A stretch of 34,481 bases of DNA from Acidimicrobiia bacterium (lineage in GTDB: Bacteria > Actinomycetota > Acidimicrobiia > Acidimicrobiales > SZUA-35): positions 1-34,481 of the forward strand of contig JAOTYQ010000004.1 of the NCBI GenBank assembly GCA_029861725.1, written 5' to 3'. Below, piece after piece: positions 17,955 to 26,659 of the stretch. The notes under the pieces are model-generated. The model worked only from the letters and a program-made list of their open reading frames with translations, was not told the DNA's origin and did not search any database. Made by a program: the position numbers and the translations under genes. Numbering within the stretch: the first letter of the stretch is position 1; the number at the start of each line of letters is the position of its first letter.

Positions 17955-19278
17955 CGACGGCGGGTAGTCGTTCCCGTCGAGCCACGGCCCTGCTGGCGAT
18001 GCGGGTCCAGATCCGGCTCGTCACCAACATGGCCGCACAGGCGACCGAGCGCAGTCCACTCGTCGGGTCGAGCTTCGCGTACAGGGAGTTGGTGATGACC
18101 CCGGTGCCGGCGTAGAGCGTGACGGCCCACCGCAGCCCGAGCCGTTGGCGCACCCTTGGCTCGTACAGAAAGGACTCGATGGCACGCTCGATGGCTTCGA
18201 CCGTTGCCGGTGCGGTATTCCGGTACGCCCAGGCGTGACGTCGCTTGAGCCCATCGTCGTCGAGCGCCTGCGAGACCGTTCGGGCTGCTTGCTCCGCGTG
18301 ACGCAATGCCGATGTCACACCGTTGGAGGTGAGGGGGTCGACCATGGCCGAGGCATCTCCGACGAGCAGCCAGTTCGGACCGACTGGGCGCCGATACCGG
18401 TAGGGGGTGTAGGTGGTGGCGAGAAGCTCGACGTCGGGATGCCGATCGACGACACGCTGCAGCCGGGGGATCGTGGCGAGCTGGCGGGCGAAGATCCGTT
18501 GCGGCTGAAGTCCGCGACGCCGCATGGTGCTCATGCTGGCCGCCGACATGACCACACCGACGCTCACCTCGGAGCCGTTGAGAGGGATCTCCCAAGCCCA
18601 GCTGAGGTCGTCGTTGGTGGGGTCGGGGAAGTAGAGGTTCGTCGCGTGATTCTCTGGTGGTTCACCGTAGCGACCCCAGCCAGCCGCTCGTGGTTGACCC
18701 AACACGGCCATGTCGAGACCGAGCGCTCGACCGAAGAGCCGACGAGTGTGACCGGTGGCGTCGATGTACCAGCTCGCTCTGATGCGAGTTCGGCGGTCGG
18801 TCGCGAGGCCCGTGATCACGTCGTGGTCGTGCTCGACCTTCGAAACTCGTTCCGGGAGGATCTCGACGCCGGCCTCGATCGCCAGGCCCACGACGTGGTG
18901 ATCGAGTTCGGCCCGGTCGGTGTGAAAGGTGATTCGGGAGCACCAGATCGGCGGCCGGGCGAACCACGCCGGCGGCCACACGGTGAACTGCTCGTTGTCG
19001 CCGACTATCCGCACCGCACGCTTGGGGAACAGGTGTCGTCGATCACGACCCTGGTCGATGTCGATGTCGACACCGAGGCCCGCCAACAGCTGCGGCGCCG
19101 AGAACTCCAGCGACTCACCGACCGCCGGACGCGGCCAGCCCCGGGCTTCGATACACACCACCCGCCTCCCGCGCCGCCCGAGATGCACGGCTGTCGCCAG
19201 CCCGGCGAGGCCGCCGCCGATCACAGCGACATCGACCTCCAGCTCGTTGCACTGATCCGGAGGCATCCGTTCACCCAT
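17866..19278 (-). CDS. FAD-dependent oxidoreductase of the flavin-dependent halogenase / geranylgeranyl-reductase-like superfamily
   Basis: VDVAVIGGGLAGLATAVHLGRRGRRVVCIEARGWPRPAVGESLEFSAPQLLAGLGV...IDATGHTRRLFGRALGL...WAWEIPL (18580-18600)...NWLLVGDASAMVDPLTSNGVTSALRHAEQAAR. Confidence 0.85.
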   Translation of the reverse strand: MGERMPPDQCNELEVDVAVIGGGLAGLATAVHLGRRGRRVVCIEARGWPRPAVGESLEFSAPQLLAGLGVDIDIDQGRDRRHLFPKRAVRIVGDNEQFTVWPPAWFARPPIWCSRITFHTDRAELDHHVVGLAIEAGVEILPERVSKVEHDHDVITGLATDRRTRIRASWYIDATGHTRRLFGRALGLDMAVLGQPRAAGWGRYGEPPENHATNLYFPDPTNDDLSWAWEIPLNGSEVSVGVVMSAASMSTMRRRGLQPQRIFARQLATIPRLQRVVDRHPDVELLATTYTPYRYRRPVGPNWLLVGDASAMVDPLTSNGVTSALRHAEQAARTVSQALDDDGLKRRHAWAYRNTAPATVEAIERAIESFLYEPRVRQRLGLRWAVTLYAGTGVITNSLYAKLDPTSGLRSVACAAMLVTSRIWTRIASRAVARRERLPAVVDDYREPGPTAPGTPQATDPDEGTVGASV

Positions 19279-20356
19279 CCCTGTCAGCGACTGCGTAGGT
19301 GAGCCACCGCTTCGTGTCGTAGTCGTAGAGCTTGCAGTGTGAGAGAACGTCGCGAAACCGCTTCCGAGACCAGTCGTAGGAAACGACCCGATCGCCGAAC
19401 AGGTCGACGAGGTGCTGCTGTGCGCCCTTGAGCTCCCGAAGCGGCACTCCGGGATCGACATGGTGTGCGGTGTGGTTCATGATCCGTCGCGGCAGCAACG
19501 TTTGGCGCAGGGGCACGAAGCGCTGACCGGCGGCTCCTTCGAGCTGGACCTGGTGTCGCGACCACTCGGCCGGGTCGTCGTACCACACGATGTCGGGGTG
19601 CGTGTGGTTGAGGTAGATAACGAACCCGATCAGCCACTGCGCCCCCAGGAGCGGCACGACGAGCGACACGAAGACAAACGACGCCCAGAACCGTGGATCA
19701 CCGGCGCGGTCTGGGTCGATCGTCGCCACGAAACCCCACGCCGACATCCCGAGCGCGACCAGCAGCCCATAGAACAGCACCGTGTCGGCCAGCAAGCGCT
19801 TGCCGTGTCTCGCCCTCTGAGCCCGCCCGGGCCACAACATCCGTGGCGCCCAGATCTCGATCGCATAGTGCAGCCCGAGACCGAGGCCGGACGGGTGTCG
19901 GTAGAGCCGGTGCAACGCCCGTCGCCACCGCGGTAGCGCCCGGTACTCGGCTACCGTGAGCGGCGTCCACACGTAGTCGCGGCCCCGCAGGTTCGTGTAG
20001 CGATGATGGACGTCGTGGTTGGTGCGCCAGAGCCCGAAGACGTGCATCGACGGTATGAGTGCCAACCGGCCCGCAACCGCGTTGACCACGCGAGAGGTCG
20101 AGAAGCTGCCGTGGCCGGCATCGTGGCCAACGGTGAACAGCTGCCCAGCGGCGAATGTCAGCGGTACGACCATCACTGCCCGCACGAGTGCCCGCTCGGT
20201 CCACAATCCGACCGCGAGCGCCAGGAGCCAGAGCCCAAACGTCGCAACGAAGACGGCGAGGGGCCGCCCCCAGGACGACTCGTGCCACGATCGGAGATCG
20301 GGTCTGATCGCGCCCGACGCGGTCGTGGCTGTGGGAGAAGCCGCCAGCAGCGTCAT
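19271..20356 (-). CDS. Fatty acid desaturase (membrane di-iron)
   Basis: Histidine boxes HDAGHGS, HDVHHRYTN and NHTAHHVDPGVP with intervening TM segments; ATG at 20356 preceded by ggaggtgac (RBS-like). Confidence 0.92.
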   Translation of the reverse strand: MTLLAASPTATTASGAIRPDLRSWHESSWGRPLAVFVATFGLWLLALAVGLWTERALVRAVMVVPLTFAAGQLFTVGHDAGHGSFSTSRVVNAVAGRLALIPSMHVFGLWRTNHDVHHRYTNLRGRDYVWTPLTVAEYRALPRWRRALHRLYRHPSGLGLGLHYAIEIWAPRMLWPGRAQRARHGKRLLADTVLFYGLLVALGMSAWGFVATIDPDRAGDPRFWASFVFVSLVVPLLGAQWLIGFVIYLNHTHPDIVWYDDPAEWSRHQVQLEGAAGQRFVPLRQTLLPRRIMNHTAHHVDPGVPLRELKGAQQHLVDLFGDRVVSYDWSRKRFRDVLSHCKLYDYDTKRWLTYAVADRDG

Positions 20357-20423
20357 GTCACCTCCGAGGAGGCGCCCGCTGCCACGCCGTTCACCCCTTG
20401 CCACCGAAAACCAGTGCTGGTCG

Positions 20424-20609
20424 TCACCCGCTGGTCGGTGGTCGGCTGAAGACGGTGGCGACGACGCCGGCGAGGCCTGTGAGCACTGCTGACCCCAGCG
20501 GCGCGAAGAGGGCGCCAAGGGGGATCCTGGCGGTGTACGGCATCCACGATCGATCGGCGGTGAGCGCAGACGACGGTTGAGGCCGAGCGCCGCTCTGATC
20601 AGTGGCCAT
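20424..20609 (-). CDS. Small hypothetical protein with one predicted TM segment (61 aa)
   Basis: MATDQSGARPQPSSALTADRSWMPYTARIPLGALFAPLGSAVLTGLAGVVATVFSRPPTSG; upstream of and co-directional with the desaturase. Confidence 0.45.
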   Translation of the reverse strand: MATDQSGARPQPSSALTADRSWMPYTARIPLGALFAPLGSAVLTGLAGVVATVFSRPPTSG

Positions 20610-20686
20610 GATTGACTTCCCGAGACGTGAGGATCCACCAACCACCCTGATGACGACCCGCGCCGCGCCCTAGAGGCGAACGTCAC

Positions 20687-20706
20687 TGGGAGCCGACGAG
20701 CTCCCA
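20687..20706. other. Hairpin TGGGAGC-cgacga-GCTCCCA
   Basis: 7-bp perfect stem, 6-nt loop, between the alpha/beta hydrolase stop and the desaturase operon; no clear T-tract. Confidence 0.4.
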
Positions 20707-20807
20707 ACTCGGCGATGGGCACGAAGTCGTCTCCCGTCAGCCGCTCGACCGTGAGCTGGACGGGTCAGTGGTCCCGGTACTGGCGCGCCGGCCCGCCGGG
20801 AGGACCG

Positions 20808-21533
20808 TCAGCTGTGGCGGGCGATGAACGCTGCGGCGGCCGCGTTCCAGCCCGCCGGGTCGTGGGCGTTGACCGCGTGGGCCCCGTCGAGCTCGACCAC
20901 CTCCAGGCCTGGTATGCGCCGGGCCTGGGGCAGCAGCCGGAGGAACCGCTCCTCGTCGATCCCGACGGTGAGCAGTGTCGGCCGGGAGACCTCGGTCACG
21001 CGGTCACCCAGCGGCAGGCGGGCATTGGTGATGAAGAGCGACTCAGCGATCCCGTGGGCCTCGTGCTCGTCGAACTCCACCGCCAGCCGGACCCTGGTCG
21101 CCTCGCCGATCCGCTTCGACCGTCCGGGGTTGACCCAGTGATCCCGCAGGATGCCGGTGCCCTCCCGCCGGAGTTGCTCGACGAGCGGGGTCACGGTCGT
21201 CCGGTGACGCTCCAGCCATCCGTCGGTCGGCGAGAAGGCCGATGAGCTGTTGGTGATGACCTGGGCCATGACCCGGTCGGGGTAGTGGAGGCCGTACCGG
21301 AGGGTGAGGGCGGCCCCCATCGACTGGCCGATGGTGATCCACCGCTCGACCCCGAGCTCGGCTCGCAGGTACTCGAACTCCTCGACGTAGCCGGCCGGCT
21401 CGTAGCGAGCGGGATCGGTCGGGCTGGGGGAGCGGCCGTGGCCCCACAGCTCGACGACGACCGGCCGGCACACCGCGGACAGGGCGGCGATGTTGTCGGA
21501 CCAGTAAGACCGGCTGCCGATCGCGCCGTGCAC
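20808..21533 (-). CDS. Alpha/beta hydrolase fold protein (5' end uncertain)
   Basis: HGAIGSRSYWSDNIAALSAVCRPVVVELWGHGRSPSP...WITIGQSMGAALTLRYGLHYPDRV...VVELDGAHAVNAHDPAGWNAAAAAFI. The homologous-looking frame continues upstream (ASEHLNVVVHEGRGPYALL). Confidence 0.85.
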   Translation of the reverse strand: MHGAIGSRSYWSDNIAALSAVCRPVVVELWGHGRSPSPTDPARYEPAGYVEEFEYLRAELGVERWITIGQSMGAALTLRYGLHYPDRVMAQVITNSSSAFSPTDGWLERHRTTVTPLVEQLRREGTGILRDHWVNPGRSKRIGEATRVRLAVEFDEHEAHGIAESLFITNARLPLGDRVTEVSRPTLLTVGIDEERFLRLLPQARRIPGLEVVELDGAHAVNAHDPAGWNAAAAAFIARHS

Positions 21534-21606
21534 GAGCAGCGCGTACGGCCCCCGTCCCTCGTGGACGACGACGTTGAGGTGCTCGCTGGCGATCGCCGAT
21601 CTCCGA

Positions 21607-22821
21607 TCAGTCGGCGATCGCGGTGAACGCCTGATCGGCGATGTCCCAGGTTCGCTTCAGGTCCTCGTCGGTGTGGGCCACCGACACGAAGTGGTTGTGA
21701 TAGCTGAGCAGGTACGCCCCCCGCTCGACACAGGCCGCGATCCAGCGGGCGTGGAACTTGGCCCCGCCCTCCCCGGCGATCCGGTAGTAGGGCATGCCCG
21801 GCACGCCGGTCGCCCGAAGGTCGTGACCGTGCGACACGGCCACGTCGACCAGCCCAGCGTTGAGCCGCTCGCCGAGATCGGTGATCCGGTCGGCGGCGTC
21901 GGTGGCGACGAGCTCATCGAGCGTTGCGACAGCCGCCGCCATAGGGCCTGCGTTGAAGAACTGGGTTCCGGTGTAGAACACGTCGGTGGCGGCCGACTTC
22001 AGTGCGTCGCTCCCCGTTAGGGCGGCGATCGGGTGGCCGTTGCCCAGCGCCTTGCCGAAGCACATCAGGTCGGGTTGGAAGCCGTAGGCAGTGTGGGAGC
22101 CGCGGAGGTCGATACGAAACCCCGCCCGGACATCGTCGACGATCAGCACGACGCCCGCCTTCCGGCACATCGTCTCGACGGCCGACCAGTAGCCGTCGGC
22201 CGGTAGCTCGTTGTCGACGAAGACCGGGTGGTGGTACGGCGACGAGATGAAGCAGGCCACGTCGCCGTCGTGCTCGTCGAGGACTCGCTGGAGCGCGGCG
22301 GTGTCGTTCCACGGGACGCTGAGCACCAGTTCGTGGTCGAGGGGAGTCGAGCCGGGATTGCCCGGCGTCTGCATCCAGGCCGCCGCGCCGTGATAGCCGC
22401 CGTCGACCTTGACGACGTACTTCCGGCCCGTGGCCGCTCGCGCCACCATCACCGCCAGGGTCGTGCCGTCGGCACCGTTCTTGCCGAACAGCGCCCAGTC
22501 GGCACCGGTGATCTGGTCGACGAGCCGCTCGGCCAGCTCGACCAGGACCGGCGAGGCGAGGCTGACGGTGTTGCCGGCCGCCATCTGCTTGGCCGCCGCC
22601 CCGTCGACGGCCGGATGGTTGTAGCCGAGGATCATCGGACCGTAGGCGCACATCCAGTCGACGTAGTCGTTGCCGTCGATGTCGGTGAAGTGCGCCCCCT
22701 CGGCCCGCTCGAAGAAGACCGGCGAGGCGTCGGTGACCGCGTAGCCGTAGTGGCCGTGGATGCCCTTGGGAATGACCTTCTTCGCTCGCTCGTAGAGCGC
22801 CTGTGACTTGGTCGTGTCCAC
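21607..22821 (-). CDS. Class III aminotransferase, glutamate-1-semialdehyde aminomutase-like (not canonical HemL)
   Basis: ALYERAKKVIPKGIHGHYGYAVTDASPVFFERAEGAHFTDIDGNDYVDWMCAYGPMILGYNHPAV...VDGGYHGAAAWM...LIVDDVRAGFRIDLRGSH...DLMCFGKALGNGHPIAALTG. Confidence 0.9.
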   Translation of the reverse strand: MDTTKSQALYERAKKVIPKGIHGHYGYAVTDASPVFFERAEGAHFTDIDGNDYVDWMCAYGPMILGYNHPAVDGAAAKQMAAGNTVSLASPVLVELAERLVDQITGADWALFGKNGADGTTLAVMVARAATGRKYVVKVDGGYHGAAAWMQTPGNPGSTPLDHELVLSVPWNDTAALQRVLDEHDGDVACFISSPYHHPVFVDNELPADGYWSAVETMCRKAGVVLIVDDVRAGFRIDLRGSHTAYGFQPDLMCFGKALGNGHPIAALTGSDALKSAATDVFYTGTQFFNAGPMAAAVATLDELVATDAADRITDLGERLNAGLVDVAVSHGHDLRATGVPGMPYYRIAGEGGAKFHARWIAACVERGAYLLSYHNHFVSVAHTDEDLKRTWDIADQAFTAIAD

Positions 22822-22822
22822 G

Positions 22823-24280
22823 TCAGTCCTCCTTCAGGGCCACGTAGCGGGAGATTACCGTGCGGGTCACCTGGGCCACCTCATCGTCGCCGAGGCCGTA
22901 GGCCCAGTCGGTGCAGCCGGTGGTGAAGACCTCGCCCCGTCCTCGCCGGTAGGAGCCGAGCACCGCGTTGCCGACGGCGAACCGGTCGCGGTTCTCCGGC
23001 GTGTCGGCACCACCGAGGCGCTCCGCCACCCAGTTCAGCTCGCCGATGTAGCTGTCGACCAGGCCGGGCGCCACCTCATGAGTCTGCCAGAGGTTGGCGG
23101 GGGCGGTGGCTAGGACCTCGAAGTCGGGCGGTGTACCCCCCGCACCGGTCGGAACCGGCCGTCCGTCGACGAGCTGCAGCTCGCACCCGTCACACTCGTA
23201 GCCGACGACCACCGGGTCGGCGCCGAGCAGATCACCCGTTCGGAGATCGAGCCCATCGAAGACCCAGTGATCGGGCCGCCACACGGTGTAACCACCCGAG
23301 CCCCTCGGCGAGTTGCGTACCCGGGCATAGCCACCGCGGGTGAAGCTGACGCCGGTCATCTCGTTCTCCGGTCGGCGGCACAGGGGATCGCTCCACATCG
23401 TCGACACGGTGTGCTCGGCGTCGGTTCCGACCACTGGATCTTGCTCGAAGTCGGTCTTGTAGCCGACGATCCGCTCGCCGTGGTCCTCGAACCGCACCTG
23501 CCAGAACGAGGTGTTCCCGGACAAGAAGACCGCGGCTCCGCCGTCGTCGACCCACCCCTCGACGGCGTCTCGCATCGAGGCCGACCAGTACTCGTCGTGG
23601 CCGACGCTGAGGTAGAGGGAGTACGGAGCCAGCAAGCCCGGCTCGGAGGCCAGGTCCAAGCTCGTGGCGTAGTCCAGTTGGAGACCCTGATCTTCGGCCC
23701 AACCGGCGAAGATCCGCTCCCAGTTGGCCCACCCGGCCGCCGCCGACCAGTACGAGTACGAGTCGAAGTAGTCCTGCACATCGGCCGCCGGGAGCTCAGC
23801 GAAGCAAGCGACCCGGTAGCGGTGCGGGTCCGGCTTGTCGAGGAAGCCTGCGGGAAGCGGCCGCAGTTGCGAGGTCACGTGACCGCCGGTGTAGAAGCTC
23901 GGCCCGCCCCAGTCGTTGTAGGCGGCCCAGGTGGAGGTCGAGAGGACGAGCAGCGAGTCGGCGGGCTCGGAGGCCTTCACCACGAAGAAGGCCTCGGCCG
24001 AATCACCCTCGATGGTCGAGAGCTCCACGAGGTAGAACCCGGAACGCCAGTCCGGTCCGATCTCGATGGTCAGGGTCGGGTCCCACCGACAGCCGTTGAC
24101 CGCCACATCCTCGGGCACCGGCTGGGTCGGAGCGGCCACGTGCTCGTCGTGGTGGACGACCGTCGGTTCAGCGCCGATCCGTGAGATCACAATTTCGCAG
24201 GCGTCAGCATCGGAGCTGACCATGAGCTCGATCGGCTCCCCCGCCCGGCCGGATTGGGGCCAACAGTATCCAGCGATCAT
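22823..24280 (-). CDS. N,N-dimethylformamidase beta-subunit C-terminal domain-like protein
   Basis: Stretches typical of the DmfA2-like family: LLVLSTSTWAAYNDWGGPSFYTGG...LLAPYSLYLSVGHDEYWSASMRDAVEGWVDDGGAAVFLSGNTSFWQVRFE...GYECDGCEL. Confidence 0.8.
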   Translation of the reverse strand: MIAGYCWPQSGRAGEPIELMVSSDADACEIVISRIGAEPTVVHHDEHVAAPTQPVPEDVAVNGCRWDPTLTIEIGPDWRSGFYLVELSTIEGDSAEAFFVVKASEPADSLLVLSTSTWAAYNDWGGPSFYTGGHVTSQLRPLPAGFLDKPDPHRYRVACFAELPAADVQDYFDSYSYWSAAAGWANWERIFAGWAEDQGLQLDYATSLDLASEPGLLAPYSLYLSVGHDEYWSASMRDAVEGWVDDGGAAVFLSGNTSFWQVRFEDHGERIVGYKTDFEQDPVVGTDAEHTVSTMWSDPLCRRPENEMTGVSFTRGGYARVRNSPRGSGGYTVWRPDHWVFDGLDLRTGDLLGADPVVVGYECDGCELQLVDGRPVPTGAGGTPPDFEVLATAPANLWQTHEVAPGLVDSYIGELNWVAERLGGADTPENRDRFAVGNAVLGSYRRGRGEVFTTGCTDWAYGLGDDEVAQVTRTVISRYVALKED

Positions 24281-24362
24281 CAGGCGACTCTATGACCCCG
24301 CCCGATCGCCGGCCAGATCTCGTCGGTGGGCGTTCTCGGCAGCCGGGCGCGACAATCCAGGG

Positions 24363-25634
24363 GTGACCGACCTGCTCGACCGACACCATCAGGCCATGGG
24401 GCTCGGGGCGCCGTTGTTCTACGACGATCCCATCCAGCTCGTCCGCGGCGAGGGGGTCTGGCTCTACGACGCCGACGGTCGGCGCTATCTCGACCTGTAC
24501 AACAACGTTCCTTCTGTCGGGCATGCCAACCCCCGGGTGGTGGAGGCAATCGCAGGCCAGGCCGCCACTCTGAACGTCCACAGCCGCTACCTCCACGAGG
24601 GTGTGGTCTCCTACGTCGAGCGCCTCGTCGGCCTGCACCACGATGGGCTCGAGTCGGCGGTGTTGGCCTGCAGCGGCACGGAGGCGGTCGAGGTGGCGCT
24701 CATGATCGCTCGGGGCGCCACCGGGAACCGCGGCGTGATCTGCACCGACGCCACCTACCACGGCAACAGCGCCCAGGTGGCCAGGCTCACTGCGCTCCCG
24801 GTGGGAACCCGGCGGACGGGCGTGCGGTCGATCTCGACGCCGCAGCGGTACCGACCGATCGAGCCCGGGCTGACCGAGGCGGAGCTGTGCGAGCGGCATC
24901 TCGCCCAGCTCGAACAGACGATCGCGGCGCTCGAGGCCGATGGTGAGCGGTTCGCCGGGATGATCATCTGCTCGATCCTGGCCAACGAAGGACTGCCGAC
25001 CGCTCCGGCCGGCTGGTTCGAGCGGGCGGCCGAGATCGTGCACGACGCCGGCGGTCTGGTCATCGCCGACGAGGTCCAGGCCGGCTTCGCCCGCAGCGGC
25101 AGCTGGTGGGGCTACGAGACCAGCGGCTTCCGGCCCGACATCGTCTGCATGGGCAAGCCGATGGGCAACGGCATGCCGCTCTCCGGGGTGGTCGCCAGCC
25201 ACGAGCTGGTCTCCGGCTTTCGCCACCGTCACCGCTACTTCAACACGTTCGCCGCCAGCCCGATGCAAGCAGCGGCCGGCATGGCCGTGATCGACGAGAT
25301 CAGCGATCGCGAACTGGTGGTCCACGTGGCTGGCGTCGGCCAGCGGCTCCGGACTCGCCTCGAGGAGCTTCAGGCCGACCATCCAGAGATGGGCGACATC
25401 CGCGGCCACGGCTTGTTCATCGGGATCGACTGGGTGCGACCCGGTACCACCGAGCCCGATGTCGCCGGAGCCGCCGACGTGGTCGAGGGTCTCAAGCGAC
25501 GAGGCGTCTTGATCGGCAAAGCTGGGCAACACCGCAACGTCGTGAAGATCCGACCTCCGCTCGTGTTCGACGAGGAGCACGCCGAGCTGTTCCTGTCGGC
25601 ATTCGCCGAAACGGTTGCTGGTGCCCGAATCTGA
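24363..25634 (+). CDS. Class III pyridoxal-phosphate aminotransferase (ETNPPL/PHYKPL-like)
   Basis: GTG start inferred; GEGVWLYDADGRRYLDLYNNVPSVGHANPRVVEAIAGQAATLNVHSRYLHEGVVSYVERL...ACSGTEAVEVALMIARGATGNRGVI...VIADEVQAGFARSGSWWGYE...DIVCMGKPMGNGMPLSGVV. Confidence 0.9.
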   Translation: MTDLLDRHHQAMGLGAPLFYDDPIQLVRGEGVWLYDADGRRYLDLYNNVPSVGHANPRVVEAIAGQAATLNVHSRYLHEGVVSYVERLVGLHHDGLESAVLACSGTEAVEVALMIARGATGNRGVICTDATYHGNSAQVARLTALPVGTRRTGVRSISTPQRYRPIEPGLTEAELCERHLAQLEQTIAALEADGERFAGMIICSILANEGLPTAPAGWFERAAEIVHDAGGLVIADEVQAGFARSGSWWGYETSGFRPDIVCMGKPMGNGMPLSGVVASHELVSGFRHRHRYFNTFAASPMQAAAGMAVIDEISDRELVVHVAGVGQRLRTRLEELQADHPEMGDIRGHGLFIGIDWVRPGTTEPDVAGAADVVEGLKRRGVLIGKAGQHRNVVKIRPPLVFDEEHAELFLSAFAETVAGARI

Positions 25635-26646
25635 ACATCCCGCGACCGAACCTCGGTGCGGTGAGCGGCCGGGCCCCGAGGACTTCCTCGCGGCGGCCGC
25701 CCTGGCCGCTCGGCACTGGGGGTTCGAGCCGGCCTCGATGGAGATCCTGTCGATCAGCGAGAACGTCGTGTGCCAGGCGGCGCTCCCCGACGGGCGTCGG
25801 GTGGTTGTCCGTCTGCATCGGCCCGGCTACAACACGCTCGACGAGCTCCGCTCGGAGGTTCAGTGGGTGGAGTCGCTGGCGGCCTCGGGGGTGCCCGTCT
25901 CGCGGCCGGTGCCGGCGCTCGACGGCTCGCACTACGTGCCCGTCGAGGTGGGTGGCGAGCAGCGGTTCGTCGGCGTCGTCGACTGGGTCGATGGGCAACC
26001 GCTCGAAAGCGTCACCGACCTCGACCCCGACCTCGTGATCGAGCACTACGGCCAGATCGGCGAGCTCGCGGCCCGGATCAGGCAGCACAGCACGGTGTGG
26101 GAGCCCCCGACCGGTTTCGTACGCCGCCGGTGGGATGCGGACGGGCTGGTCGGGGACGACCCGTTGTGGGGCCGGTTCTGGGAGGTCGAGGGGCTCTCCG
26201 GCAGCCAGCTGGCGGTGTTCGTCGCCGCCAGGGCGGCGCTGCACCGCGACTTGAGCGCCCAGCCGACCGGCATCGACCGGTTCGGTCTCATTCACGCCGA
26301 TCTGCATCTGCGGAACCTCATGGCCGACGGCGAACGGCTCACCGTGATCGACTTCGACGACGCCGGCTTCGGTTGGTATGCCTACGAGCTGGCGGTCGCC
26401 CTGCACCACGCGCTCGACGAGCCCTGGTACGGCGAGGCCCGAGAGGAGCTCTTCACCGGGTACCGCAGACGGCAACGGTTGGCCGAGGACGAGGTGCAGC
26501 TCGTCGATGCGTTCTTGTGCGTTCGCAGCCTCCTGGTCGTCGCCTGGCTCGCCGCCCGGCCCGAGCTGGGGATGCACGCCCACCTCGAGCTCGTCGCCGG
26601 CACAGCCGAGACGATGGCCAAGGCCTATCTCGACGGCGGGTCCTGA
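25621..26646 (+). CDS. APH/homoserine-kinase-II type phosphotransferase
   Basis: SISENVVCQAALPDGRRVVVRLHRPGYNTLDELRSEVQWVESLAASGVPVSRPVPALDG...FGLIHADLHLRNLMADGERLTVIDFDDAGFGWYAYELAVALHHA; overlaps the aminotransferase stop. Confidence 0.9.
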   Translation: MPESEHPATEPRCGERPGPEDFLAAAALAARHWGFEPASMEILSISENVVCQAALPDGRRVVVRLHRPGYNTLDELRSEVQWVESLAASGVPVSRPVPALDGSHYVPVEVGGEQRFVGVVDWVDGQPLESVTDLDPDLVIEHYGQIGELAARIRQHSTVWEPPTGFVRRRWDADGLVGDDPLWGRFWEVEGLSGSQLAVFVAARAALHRDLSAQPTGIDRFGLIHADLHLRNLMADGERLTVIDFDDAGFGWYAYELAVALHHALDEPWYGEAREELFTGYRRRQRLAEDEVQLVDAFLCVRSLLVVAWLAARPELGMHAHLELVAGTAETMAKAYLDGGS

Positions 26647-26659
26647 CGCTGGGCCCGGG

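Noticed and set aside
21607-22821. Canonical hemL (heme biosynthesis) assignment
   Set aside because: General GSAM-like similarity only; DDVRAGFR variant and an operon with DMFase-like and hydrolase genes argue for a different amine substrate.
24204-25580. 458-aa minus-strand ORF antisense to the class III aminotransferase
   Set aside because: GC-frame artefact; His/Asp/Gly-rich translation without recognisable motifs.
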